Of a stretch of 5,956 bases of DNA, positions 1-5,956 are shown one piece after another. The notes beneath the pieces were generated by a model, which was given only the letters and a program-made list of their open reading frames with translations, was not told where the DNA came from and made no database searches. The stretch is taken from assembly GCA_964485585.1 (NCBI GenBank), contig CAZAJT010000054.1, forward strand, positions 1 to 5,956, in the 5' to 3' direction. How positions within the stretch are numbered: the first letter of the stretch is position 1; each line of letters starts with the position of its first letter. This stretch comes from CAZAJT01 sp964485585 (GTDB lineage Bacteria > Patescibacteriota > Microgenomatia > UBA1406 > GWC2-37-13). The position numbers were made by a program, and so were the translations under genes.

Positions 1-40
1 CAGAGATCCTTCGTCGCTTCACTCCTCAGGATGACAGGAA
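1..40. repeat. REP-like interspersed palindromic sequence
   Basis: The bases ATCCT at 6-10 and AGGAT at 28-32 form an imperfect inverted repeat around a GC-richer centre (TCGTCGCTTCACTCC), unlike the AT-rich surroundings. Read on the minus strand it begins GTCATCCTGAGGAG and ends with GAAGGATCTC. From memory this resembles a sequence scattered between genes in many unrelated bacterial genomes; I could not check it. It has no coding potential and lies about 50 bases upstream of the sugar-kinase gene. It may be cut by the window edge. Confidence 0.5.
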
Positions 41-53
41 GTGCGAAACTCGT

Positions 54-69
54 GCTCATGACTCAGAAC
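54..69 (+). repeat. Short dispersed repeat, copy 1
   Basis: GCTCATGACTCAGAAC matches 15 of 16 bases with GCTCATAACTCAGAAC at 3757-3772 in the ruvC-gpmI spacer. Weaker similarity continues on the left (GAAAC versus GAAAT). Both copies are intergenic and both lie just upstream of a start codon on one strand or the other. The role is unknown. Confidence 0.5.
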
Positions 70-74
70 TATGT

Positions 75-80
75 TATATT
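75..80 (+). promoter_or_regulatory. Possible -10 box giving a leaderless sugar-kinase mRNA
   Basis: TATATT lies six bases before the ATG at 87, so a transcript from it would start at or next to the start codon. No purine-rich ribosome-binding sequence precedes that ATG, which fits a leaderless message. No convincing -35 box is visible at the usual distance. This is a weak call based on one hexamer in AT-rich DNA. Confidence 0.25.
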
Positions 81-86
81 GTTCTT

Positions 87-995
87 ATGTTTGACCTTAT
101 TTCCATCGGCAACATTGCAATTGATCTTTATTTCAAAGATAGGTCGTTAACATTTCGCGAGGGCAGATTCCAACTGGCAGTGGGTGGAAAATATTTTACC
201 AACTATTTCTACTCGGGAGTGGGTGGCGGTGGAGCAAATGTTGCGGTAGGTGCTTCACATAACGGATTGAAAACTGCAGTCCTTGGAATAATAGGAAATA
301 ATCCGTTTAAGGAAGTAATCATTGATGCCTTGAGGAAGGAGGACGTATCAACCTATCTTTGTCAGCTTGTGGATGACTATATTAACATATCTACCATCTT
401 ACTCAATGGAGAGGGTGATCGTTCAATTGTCAACTTTGAAAGTCCTCATCAGCACCTGATAAAAAATGAAACACAGCTTATGCGATTAAAGCAAACAAGA
501 TATGTATATTTTGGCAATGTTCCGGATGTTTCTTTATCTGAAAGAATAAAGCTACTTACATTCTTCAAGCAACAAAAAATATTTGTCGTAGCAAACCTGG
601 GGGCTAAAGATTGCAGAAGATCAAAACGGCAACTAGAAAATTACTTATTTTTAATCGATATACTTATCGTCAACGGTCATGAATTCGCCGAACTTATTAA
701 GAGAGACTATCGTGATATACATTTCAATAGCGACGTGACGAAGTATTATGAGCGGTTGAAGGATGTTTTACTGATCGTTACTGATGGAGAAAAAGGAAGC
801 TATGCTTATTCAAAAGGTGTGAGATATTATCAGAAAGCTATTCCGATCAAGAAGGTCGTTGATGCAACCGGCGCGGGCGATGGATTTACTTCAGGTTTTA
901 TTGCTGAATACTATAAATCGCAGGATATTCAAAAAGCACTGCATGCAGGATCGCGTTATGCTGTTGAGATCCTCAGGCATATCGGAGCAAACTAA
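87..995 (+). CDS. PfkB/ribokinase-family carbohydrate kinase
   Basis: This is a 302-residue cytosolic kinase expected to transfer the ATP gamma-phosphate to a hydroxyl of a sugar or nucleoside. Two family signatures are visible. The first is the glycine-rich GVGGGGANVAVGASHNG near residues 44-60, which packs around the substrate. The second is DATGAGDGF at 259-267, the anion hole with the catalytic base Asp265. The usual DTxGAGD has become DATGAGD, a common variation. The length is normal for the family and both ends look intact, starting MFDLISIGN as many members do. The substrate (ribose, fructose, adenosine or other) cannot be read from sequence. No Shine-Dalgarno sequence precedes the ATG. 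The next gene starts 16 bases after the stop on the same strand, so the two are likely cotranscribed. Confidence 0.9.
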   Translation: MFDLISIGNIAIDLYFKDRSLTFREGRFQLAVGGKYFTNYFYSGVGGGGANVAVGASHNGLKTAVLGIIGNNPFKEVIIDALRKEDVSTYLCQLVDDYINISTILLNGEGDRSIVNFESPHQHLIKNETQLMRLKQTRYVYFGNVPDVSLSERIKLLTFFKQQKIFVVANLGAKDCRRSKRQLENYLFLIDILIVNGHEFAELIKRDYRDIHFNSDVTKYYERLKDVLLIVTDGEKGSYAYSKGVRYYQKAIPIKKVVDATGAGDGFTSGFIAEYYKSQDIQKALHAGSRYAVEILRHIGAN

Positions 996-1011
996 GGTAA
1001 AATTACAATGT

Positions 1012-2070
1012 ATGAATAACGTTACCTACTATTTAAAAAGGAAGGACGTAATCGATCCTGAACTTGAGTTTGAAAAAATTATATCTAAGTTAAGAGCTCT
1101 CAATTATCCCCAGATAAACTGTGTCGATAAACACTTAGTAGAACTTTCTTATGTTGATCAACCCCATCGGGTTTCGATAAAACTTATTACAACTCAAAAC
1201 ACAAGAAACCTTACCAGCAATGGTTTTACTGTTACTTTGCAAATCAGCAGACTTGACAATAGTAGTATGAACCTTTTTCGACATATCGGATCTCTACTTG
1301 GCTATAAAATATTTAACCCCGGCCTTAATAGCTACCTGCCTACTGATAAGGATCTTCTAGACGCTTCTGCAGGTCAAGTATACTTTTCAGATACTATAAA
1401 TACCAAAGTAAACACCATATTAAAAAATCGGGGATTTACTATTCTCTTTATTTTCTTCAAAAGTTTACTCTGTTATGCACGCTCAGAAAAAGACGGTAGT
1501 ATGCATATTGTCAATCCGGCACTTTTATATTACTTTATCGATTTTGAAGATAACAATCCTCAAGAAGCTGTTTCTGAATTTAGTTATAAAGTTGCGCCTG
1601 ATCTTACCCTTTTTGTTGCAATGTACAATGAAGCTCTTATTCCAAGAAGTTTTTATGAATATTATCGCAAGGATGTCACAATTATTAATTTTAGCGGATT
1701 TGATATATGTAATCCCGGTAGAAAAATATTTGTGAAGCCTGTTGTTTATATTTATGTTAAAGAAAATCAGGAATTTGTGCCATTTGCAAGTTCGCAATCT
1801 GCGCTAACATTCGCAGATAAAATTAGGCCAGGTGAAAATCTGCATACAACAATTCAAAGAATTTTAAAGGATGAATTTAAGACCGATGGGGTTTACATTG
1901 GAGCGACAGCATATCGAAATATAGAGTTTGATAGAGATAGGCACGGTGTATTAACTCCCCGTCTTACTGTCGCAATATATGTTGATGAAATTACTAGAGA
2001 TTTCACACTCCAACAGAAAACAAAACGTTCTTGGATATCACGGGAAGAAGCTGACACAAAAGCAGGTTAA
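1012..2070 (+). CDS. Unknown protein with possible degenerate Nudix C-terminus
   Basis: This 352-residue protein is not one I recognise overall. I chose the ATG at 1012 because it follows the kinase stop by 16 bases and a weak AAGG lies at 994-997; the frame stays open further upstream but only as overlap with the kinase. Residues 1-230 show no known motif. There is a hydrophobic stretch at 141-154 (GFTILFIFFKSLLC), probably a buried strand or helix rather than a membrane span. Residues 240-345 resemble a Nudix fold: a strand (VKPVVYIYV), then PGEN and a helix RILKDEF at 283-289 where Nudix has REUxEE, then a strand pair, and WISREEA at 342-348 like the common WxxxEEA ending. Only one of the metal-binding glutamates (Glu288) seems kept, so hydrolase activity is doubtful. 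Its position behind a sugar kinase hints at nucleotide or sugar metabolism, but that is inference. Confidence 0.75.
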   Translation: MNNVTYYLKRKDVIDPELEFEKIISKLRALNYPQINCVDKHLVELSYVDQPHRVSIKLITTQNTRNLTSNGFTVTLQISRLDNSSMNLFRHIGSLLGYKIFNPGLNSYLPTDKDLLDASAGQVYFSDTINTKVNTILKNRGFTILFIFFKSLLCYARSEKDGSMHIVNPALLYYFIDFEDNNPQEAVSEFSYKVAPDLTLFVAMYNEALIPRSFYEYYRKDVTIINFSGFDICNPGRKIFVKPVVYIYVKENQEFVPFASSQSALTFADKIRPGENLHTTIQRILKDEFKTDGVYIGATAYRNIEFDRDRHGVLTPRLTVAIYVDEITRDFTLQQKTKRSWISREEADTKAG

Positions 2071-3710
2071 AGTTTTATTTCGTCTAAGAGATTTCTTCCT
2101 GTCATCTCTGAAGGCTTTGGAATTCCCATGGTGGCAAGAATGGTTGGTGCCATATCAGCTAGGATTCCGGTTTGCAACTTCATAAACTTTCCTTGCAATT
2201 CTTTGCTAATGGCAAGAAACGGCACTGGATTATCAGTATGCTCTGTTGAGATCTGACCAGTTTTAGGATTAATTTTCTGTTCTGCATTGCCGTGATCTGC
2301 GGTTATAAATACTGCGGTATTAGTGTTCAGTGCCGCATCTACGATCTTTCCTACACATTCATCCACGATCTTTATTGCTTTCACTGTTGCTTCGATATTA
2401 CCGGTATGACCAACCATATCCGGATTAGCAAAATTGAGCAATAAAAAATTGTATTTATTTTGATTTAGTTGATTAATAAGTTCACGCGTGGTTTCATACG
2501 CTGACATTTCTGGTTTTTGATCATAAGTCGGGACTTTTGGCGAAGGTATGATAATCCTGTCCTCCATAGGAAACGGAAGGTCTCGCTGTCCATTAAAATA
2601 GAATGTAACAAAACGTTCCTTTTCTGACTCACTCATTCTTAATTGCGGGATGCCATGATCAGAAAGCACTCTTCCCAAACATATCGTCACGGTAATCTGG
2701 GGAAATACTATCGCGACCGGAAGTTCTTTCTCATACTCAGTCATTGTGAGAAATAACAGATCCTTTATTTTCTCGCCGCGTTGAAACGGTGCTATTTCCT
2801 TCGTTTGTGGGAGATTTTGTTGGAGATGGGTTTTGTAATATTTTGTTTCATAGGGATCGTAGGAACCTGATATATTGGCCTTTTGCTCAAAGTCGTCAAG
2901 CACAAACGCTTTGGTTAATTCACGGGGACGATCAATGCGATAGTTGAAAAAAATTACTGCATCGCCCTCTTTGATAAGACCCACCGGCGCTCCATCTTTC
3001 GTGACTACTGCTGGATCAATAAACTCGTCTGTTTTACCCTCCTTATATGACGCTTCAACCGCTTCCTGAATGGTTGGAGTTTTTCTTCCCTCTCCTTGAG
3101 TTAGGCAACGATACGCTTTCTCTATCCGCTCCCAGCGGCGGTCTCGATCCATAGCAAAATATCTTCCCATGACACTTGCGAAGTAACAATTTTGATTTCC
3201 TTGGATCTTTTCTTCGACTCCTTTGATTATATCGAGCGCGGATTTTGGCGGAGAATCTCGCCCATCAGTGATAACATGGAGACGAATCTGAGGAAGCTTT
3301 TGCTCCTTTGCAAAGAAGAGGAGCGCATAGAGGTGATCTATCGAAGAGTGTACCGCGCCATGACCAACCAAACCAAGTATGTGGCATGTGCCACTAGTTC
3401 TTTTGAGATGCTCGGTAACTTTGAGAAGAGACTGGTTTTCATAAAAACTTCCATCGGCAATACTCATGTTGATACGCGGTAAATCCTGATACACTACTCT
3501 TCCGGCGCCAAGATTCAAGTGTCCCACTTCAGTGTTTCCCACTTCCTGAGCGGGTAAACCGACTGATTCTCCCGATGCTTTCAGTGTGGTATTTGGAAAC
3601 GTGTGAAAATATGAGGAGATATTCGGAGGATTAGCTAGATGAATTGCGTTTCCCGGCCCGGGCGGCGCAATGCCATATCCGTCCATTATTATCAGCACAA
3701 CTTGTTTCAT
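2067..3710 (-). CDS. gpmI: 2,3-bisphosphoglycerate-independent phosphoglycerate mutase
   Basis: This enzyme interconverts 3- and 2-phosphoglycerate in glycolysis using two divalent metal ions and a phospho-enzyme intermediate. It is 547 residues, slightly above the usual 510 or so. Metal ligands are recognisable: Asp10 in MDGYGI, Asp431 and His435 in NPDMVGH, Asp472 and His473 in TADHGNAE, and His491 in EHTDNP. Substrate-binding residues are also present: His121, the TDGRD motif at 148-152, Arg183 and Arg189 in GRYFAMDRD, Arg258 and Arg261 in NYRIDR, and Lys364 in SESEKERF. The nucleophile motif reads GNTEVGHLNLGAGR, so Thr60 replaces the usual serine. The gene is complete and has no clear Shine-Dalgarno sequence. 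It lies 75 bases behind ruvC on the same strand. Its stop overlaps that of the convergent gene within TTAA at 2067-2070. Confidence 0.95.
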   Translation of the reverse strand: MKQVVLIIMDGYGIAPPGPGNAIHLANPPNISSYFHTFPNTTLKASGESVGLPAQEVGNTEVGHLNLGAGRVVYQDLPRINMSIADGSFYENQSLLKVTEHLKRTSGTCHILGLVGHGAVHSSIDHLYALLFFAKEQKLPQIRLHVITDGRDSPPKSALDIIKGVEEKIQGNQNCYFASVMGRYFAMDRDRRWERIEKAYRCLTQGEGRKTPTIQEAVEASYKEGKTDEFIDPAVVTKDGAPVGLIKEGDAVIFFNYRIDRPRELTKAFVLDDFEQKANISGSYDPYETKYYKTHLQQNLPQTKEIAPFQRGEKIKDLLFLTMTEYEKELPVAIVFPQITVTICLGRVLSDHGIPQLRMSESEKERFVTFYFNGQRDLPFPMEDRIIIPSPKVPTYDQKPEMSAYETTRELINQLNQNKYNFLLLNFANPDMVGHTGNIEATVKAIKIVDECVGKIVDAALNTNTAVFITADHGNAEQKINPKTGQISTEHTDNPVPFLAISKELQGKFMKLQTGILADMAPTILATMGIPKPSEMTGRNLLDEIKL

Positions 3711-3733
3711 ATTGATAGGTTCTGAGTACTGAG

Positions 3734-3771
3734 TTGTGAGTTTTGAGCTAGAAATCGCTCATAACTCAGAA
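3734..3771. repeat. Imperfect hairpin in the ruvC-gpmI spacer
   Basis: Bases 3734-3748 and 3757-3771 are complementary at 13 of 15 positions around an 8-base loop. The outer spacer also offers TTCTGAGT/ACTCAGAA as an alternative 8-bp pairing. On the minus strand no T-run follows the stem, so it does not look like an intrinsic terminator. Transcribed with ruvC, it would form an RNA stem 23 bases before the gpmI start. It could affect mRNA processing or simply be a palindromic repeat. Confidence 0.6.
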
Positions 3772-3772
3772 C
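3757..3772 (+). repeat. Short dispersed repeat, copy 2
   Basis: GCTCATAACTCAGAAC matches 15 of 16 bases with the copy at 54-69. It forms most of the right arm of the hairpin in this spacer. The rest of the spacer is made of similar degenerate pieces (CATAACACATAACT, GAGTTGTGAGTTTTGAG), so the region looks like a decayed short-unit repeat. Confidence 0.5.
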
Positions 3773-3785
3773 GCATAACACATAA

Positions 3786-4277
3786 CTATATAAGCTTTTC
3801 ATTCAGATAACAGTATGCGAGACCACAAGCAATCGCATCTGATTGATCGTCCTCTGTGCAATGAATTTCTTGATTTAGGAGTAACGGCAGCATCTTCTGT
3901 ATAGATTTCTTATCAGCGTTTCCATATCCAGTAATGATAGATTTTATCTGAAGTGGCGTGAGTAACTTCGTTGGAATGCTTTTTTGGGCTGCTAGTAATA
4001 AGATAATTCCTTGTGCTTGACTTACTTTAATTATTGTCTTTGCGTTTTTGAAAAAAAACAATTGCTCAAACACGATAAGATCGGGTTTCTGCTTATCTAC
4101 TATTGTCCTTAGTTGATTGTAAACACTACATATACGGTCTTGATGCTCTTCTGTTTTTAAGGTTTTAATAAGACCAGAGAAAATATACCTAAATGTAGTA
4201 TGTCCGTTCACTTTCTTTTCAAAAAACGCATAGCCAACTTTCTCTATACCAGGGTCAATGGCAAGAATTATCATCAT
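3786..4277 (-). CDS. ruvC: Holliday junction resolvase RuvC
   Basis: RuvC is the dimeric endonuclease that cuts Holliday junctions symmetrically, working with the RuvAB branch-migration motor in recombinational repair. It is 163 residues, a normal length. The RNase H-fold catalytic acids line up with E. coli Asp7, Glu66, Asp138 and Asp141: Asp8 in LAIDPG, Glu71 in VFEQLFF, and Asp144 and Asp147 in EDDQSDAIA. The stretch TPLQIKSIITGYGNADK at 107-123 matches the conserved TPxxVKxxxxGxGxAxK region. The start could be either of two adjacent ATG codons; the upstream one is used here. No Shine-Dalgarno sequence is seen. ruvA and ruvB are not in the window. gpmI follows 75 bases downstream on the same strand, a pairing with no obvious functional logic. 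Confidence 0.95.
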   Translation of the reverse strand: MMIILAIDPGIEKVGYAFFEKKVNGHTTFRYIFSGLIKTLKTEEHQDRICSVYNQLRTIVDKQKPDLIVFEQLFFFKNAKTIIKVSQAQGIILLLAAQKSIPTKLLTPLQIKSIITGYGNADKKSIQKMLPLLLNQEIHCTEDDQSDAIACGLAYCYLNEKLI

Positions 4278-4284
4278 CTTTTAT

Positions 4285-4311
4285 CTTATATTAAATCCTA
4301 TATAGAATCAA
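4285..4311 (-). promoter_or_regulatory. Weak candidate promoter for ruvC
   Basis: On the minus strand, TTGATT (4311-4306) and TATAAG (4290-4285) are separated by 15 bases, slightly short of the usual 16-18. The -10 box lies seven bases before the ruvC ATG, so the transcript would be leaderless or nearly so. The DNA here is AT-rich and other hexamers are possible, so this is tentative. Confidence 0.25.
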
Positions 4312-4364
4312 CTGCCCTATTGATCTATTGTTCAACTGCTCGACTGTTGAAAGTTCGTTAACAC

Positions 4365-4378
4365 TTGTTGAATATAAT
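4365..4378. repeat. Left arm of inverted repeat flanking the four-helix-bundle gene
   Basis: TTGTTGAATATAAT here is the near reverse complement of ATTATATTTGAACAA at 4801-4815, with one extra base and one mismatch in the right copy. The two arms enclose about 420 bases containing the four-helix-bundle gene. Outside each arm lie related degenerate GAACAAT-type tracts in opposite orientation. This could be the boundary of a small mobile cassette or chance similarity in AT-rich DNA. Confidence 0.35.
4373..4378 (+). promoter_or_regulatory. Consensus -10 box upstream of the four-helix-bundle gene
   Basis: TATAAT matches the sigma-70 type -10 consensus exactly. The best -35 candidate is TTGAAA at 4347-4352, with a rather long 20-base spacer. 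Transcription would begin near 4385, leaving a leader of about 38 bases before the ATG at 4423, without a visible Shine-Dalgarno sequence. Confidence 0.4.
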
Positions 4379-4422
4379 CTACAAACAAACAAACTTTTTT
4401 GTGATTAAATAATTCTGTCACT

Positions 4423-4794
4423 ATGAAATTTCTTGAACTTTCAGATATTGATTGTTATATGAGACCATTACGTCTATCTAATTATATCTGGAATATCGTT
4501 TTGGGTTGGAAGACGTTTGAGAAACATACGATAGGAATACAGCTTGTGAAGGCTACTGATTCAATATCAGCAAATCTTGCAGAGGGATTTGGCAGGTATG
4601 GTAAAAAAGATAAGATTAAGTTTTACAATTACAGTCATGGATCAGTTAAAGAAGTTGAAGACTGGACTACTAAATGTAGTATGAGAGGTATATTTGCGGC
4701 TGAACAATATGAACATGTATTAAAAGAGGTTAGAATATTGCCGAAGGAGATTAATCAACTTATTGTTTTTACTAATATGCGCTTGAAGTTTTAG
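4423..4794 (+). CDS. Four-helix-bundle protein, 23S rRNA intervening-sequence (S23) family
   Basis: This 123-residue protein has the family's core signature SISANLAEGFGRYGKKDK at 47-64, followed by IKFYNYSHGSVKEVEDW at 65-81. It should fold as an all-alpha four-helix bundle. The family was first noticed as short reading frames within intervening sequences of spirochaete 23S rRNA genes, and is now known in many bacteria outside rRNA; the molecular function is unknown. The length is typical. The start MKFLELSDID was chosen because this N-terminal helix is commonly present. Here the gene is not inside 23S rRNA but lies 66 bases beyond its 3' end, convergent with it. Imperfect inverted repeats flank it. 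A bound nucleic-acid partner is plausible, but nothing in the sequence shows it. Confidence 0.85.
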   Translation: MKFLELSDIDCYMRPLRLSNYIWNIVLGWKTFEKHTIGIQLVKATDSISANLAEGFGRYGKKDKIKFYNYSHGSVKEVEDWTTKCSMRGIFAAEQYEHVLKEVRILPKEINQLIVFTNMRLKF

Positions 4795-4800
4795 TAAACA

Positions 4801-4815
4801 ATTATATTTGAACAA
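4801..4815. repeat. Right arm of inverted repeat flanking the four-helix-bundle gene
   Basis: ATTATATTTGAACAA is the partner of the inverted copy at 4365-4378. It begins six bases after the four-helix-bundle stop codon. On the minus strand it also contains TATAAT (4806-4801), pointing away from the 23S gene and into the antisense of the four-helix-bundle gene. Confidence 0.35.
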
Positions 4816-4841
4816 TTGGGCAATCGAACAATGGAACAACG
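4808..4841 (+). repeat. Degenerate GAACAAT tract after the four-helix-bundle gene
   Basis: The tract repeats a unit close to GAACAATTGG: GAACAATTGG, GCAATC, GAACAATG, GAACAACG. A related tract in the opposite orientation lies at about 4327-4372 on the other side of the gene (on the minus strand, GAGCAGTTGAACAATAG). No CRISPR-like regular spacing is present. It resembles other degenerate short-unit tracts in this window's spacers. Confidence 0.4.
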
Positions 4842-4860
4842 AAATTACTTTTAACTAACA

Positions 4861-5153
4861 AAAGAGATGGGAGATTGTCCATTAGTACGTCTCGGCTAAA
4901 CTCCTTGCGAAGCTTACACCTGACGCCTATCGAGCCAGTAATCTACTGGCGGACTGATATGGATTCCTTATCTTGGGGGCTGCTTCGCACTTGATATGCT
5001 TTCAGTGCTTATCAGGTGGCGATATAGCTACCCGGCGATGCCCTTATGGGACAACCGGTACACCAGGGATCACCTCCCGCCAGTCCTCTCGTACTAGGCG
5101 GAACTCCCCTTAAGAATCTAAACGCCTGCACAGGATAGAGTCCGAACTGTCTC
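4861..5153 (-). rRNA. rrl: 23S rRNA, 3' exon
   Basis: Read on the minus strand, this is the 3' end of 23S rRNA, equivalent to E. coli from about G2597 to the terminus. It starts GAGACAGTTCGG, which includes the position of A2602. It contains the sarcin-ricin loop AGTACGAGAGGA (5095-5084), where elongation factors bind. It ends with the conserved TACTAAT (4887-4881) followed by about 20 bases. The exact 3' end is estimated by comparison with E. coli. The length (about 293 bases against 308) shows no large deletion. No 5S rRNA follows: the convergent four-helix-bundle gene ends 66 bases away. Confidence 0.95.

Positions 5154-5956
<803 letters not shown>

Noticed and set aside
859..1011. Upstream extension of the unknown gene to an ATG at 859
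   Set aside because: It would overlap the PfkB catalytic motif for 137 bases in another frame; the ATG at 1012 just after the kinase stop is the natural start.
1475..1797. Open frames on both strands inside the unknown gene
   Set aside because: They have no family resemblance and lie inside a longer, better-supported frame.
1979..2185. Plus-strand frame across the convergent gene ends
   Set aside because: It overlaps the ends of both the unknown gene and gpmI and has no recognisable motif.
3192..3482. Plus-strand frame opposite gpmI
   Set aside because: It is antisense to conserved iPGM substrate-binding motifs, so it is a shadow.
3734..3771. Intrinsic terminator between ruvC and gpmI
   Set aside because: The stem is not followed by a T-run in either direction.
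4808..4841. CRISPR-like array in the GAACAAT tract
   Set aside because: Units are under 12 bases, degenerate and without spacers of constant length.

Overview
This AT-rich window carries five protein genes, the 3' end of a 23S rRNA gene on the minus strand, and a group I intron with its own homing endonuclease inside that rRNA gene. An intron-bearing 23S gene, an S23/four-helix-bundle gene beside it, the near absence of Shine-Dalgarno sequences and short degenerate intergenic repeats together suggest a Candidate Phyla Radiation (Patescibacteria) genome, perhaps Microgenomates-like. That placement is inference; no phylogeny was run.

Left part (1-2070, plus strand): a dispersed-repeat-like palindrome and a second short repeat precede a PfkB/ribokinase-family sugar kinase (87-995). 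A 352-residue protein of unknown function (1012-2070) follows 16 bases later. Its C-terminus looks like a degenerate Nudix domain. The two genes are probably cotranscribed. They converge on the minus-strand pair ruvC (4277-3786) and gpmI (3710-2067), and the stop codons of the unknown gene and gpmI share the palindrome TTAA. The phosphoglycerate mutase GpmI has Thr60 where the family has its nucleophilic serine. A 15-bp imperfect hairpin fills the ruvC-gpmI spacer and contains the short repeat seen at the window start.

Middle (4278-4860): a divergent 145-bp spacer with candidate promoters, then an S23/23S-rRNA intervening-sequence-type four-helix-bundle gene (4423-4794). An imperfect inverted repeat and related low-complexity tracts flank this gene.

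Right part (4861-5956, minus strand): the 23S rRNA 3' region. The 3' exon is 4861-5153, the intron 5154-5916, and the end of the upstream exon 5917-5956. The intron interrupts the helix 93 region of the peptidyl-transferase domain after the equivalent of E. coli U2596. I could fold P1, P2, P3, P4, P6, P8 and P9 by eye, with two candidates for the 5' strand of P7. The endonuclease (151 aa, one LAGLIDADG motif) closely resembles I-CreI and sits in the P6 loop. The insertion point is the exact centre of the I-CreI-like pseudo-palindromic target. This intron-endonuclease unit is the most notable system in the window.
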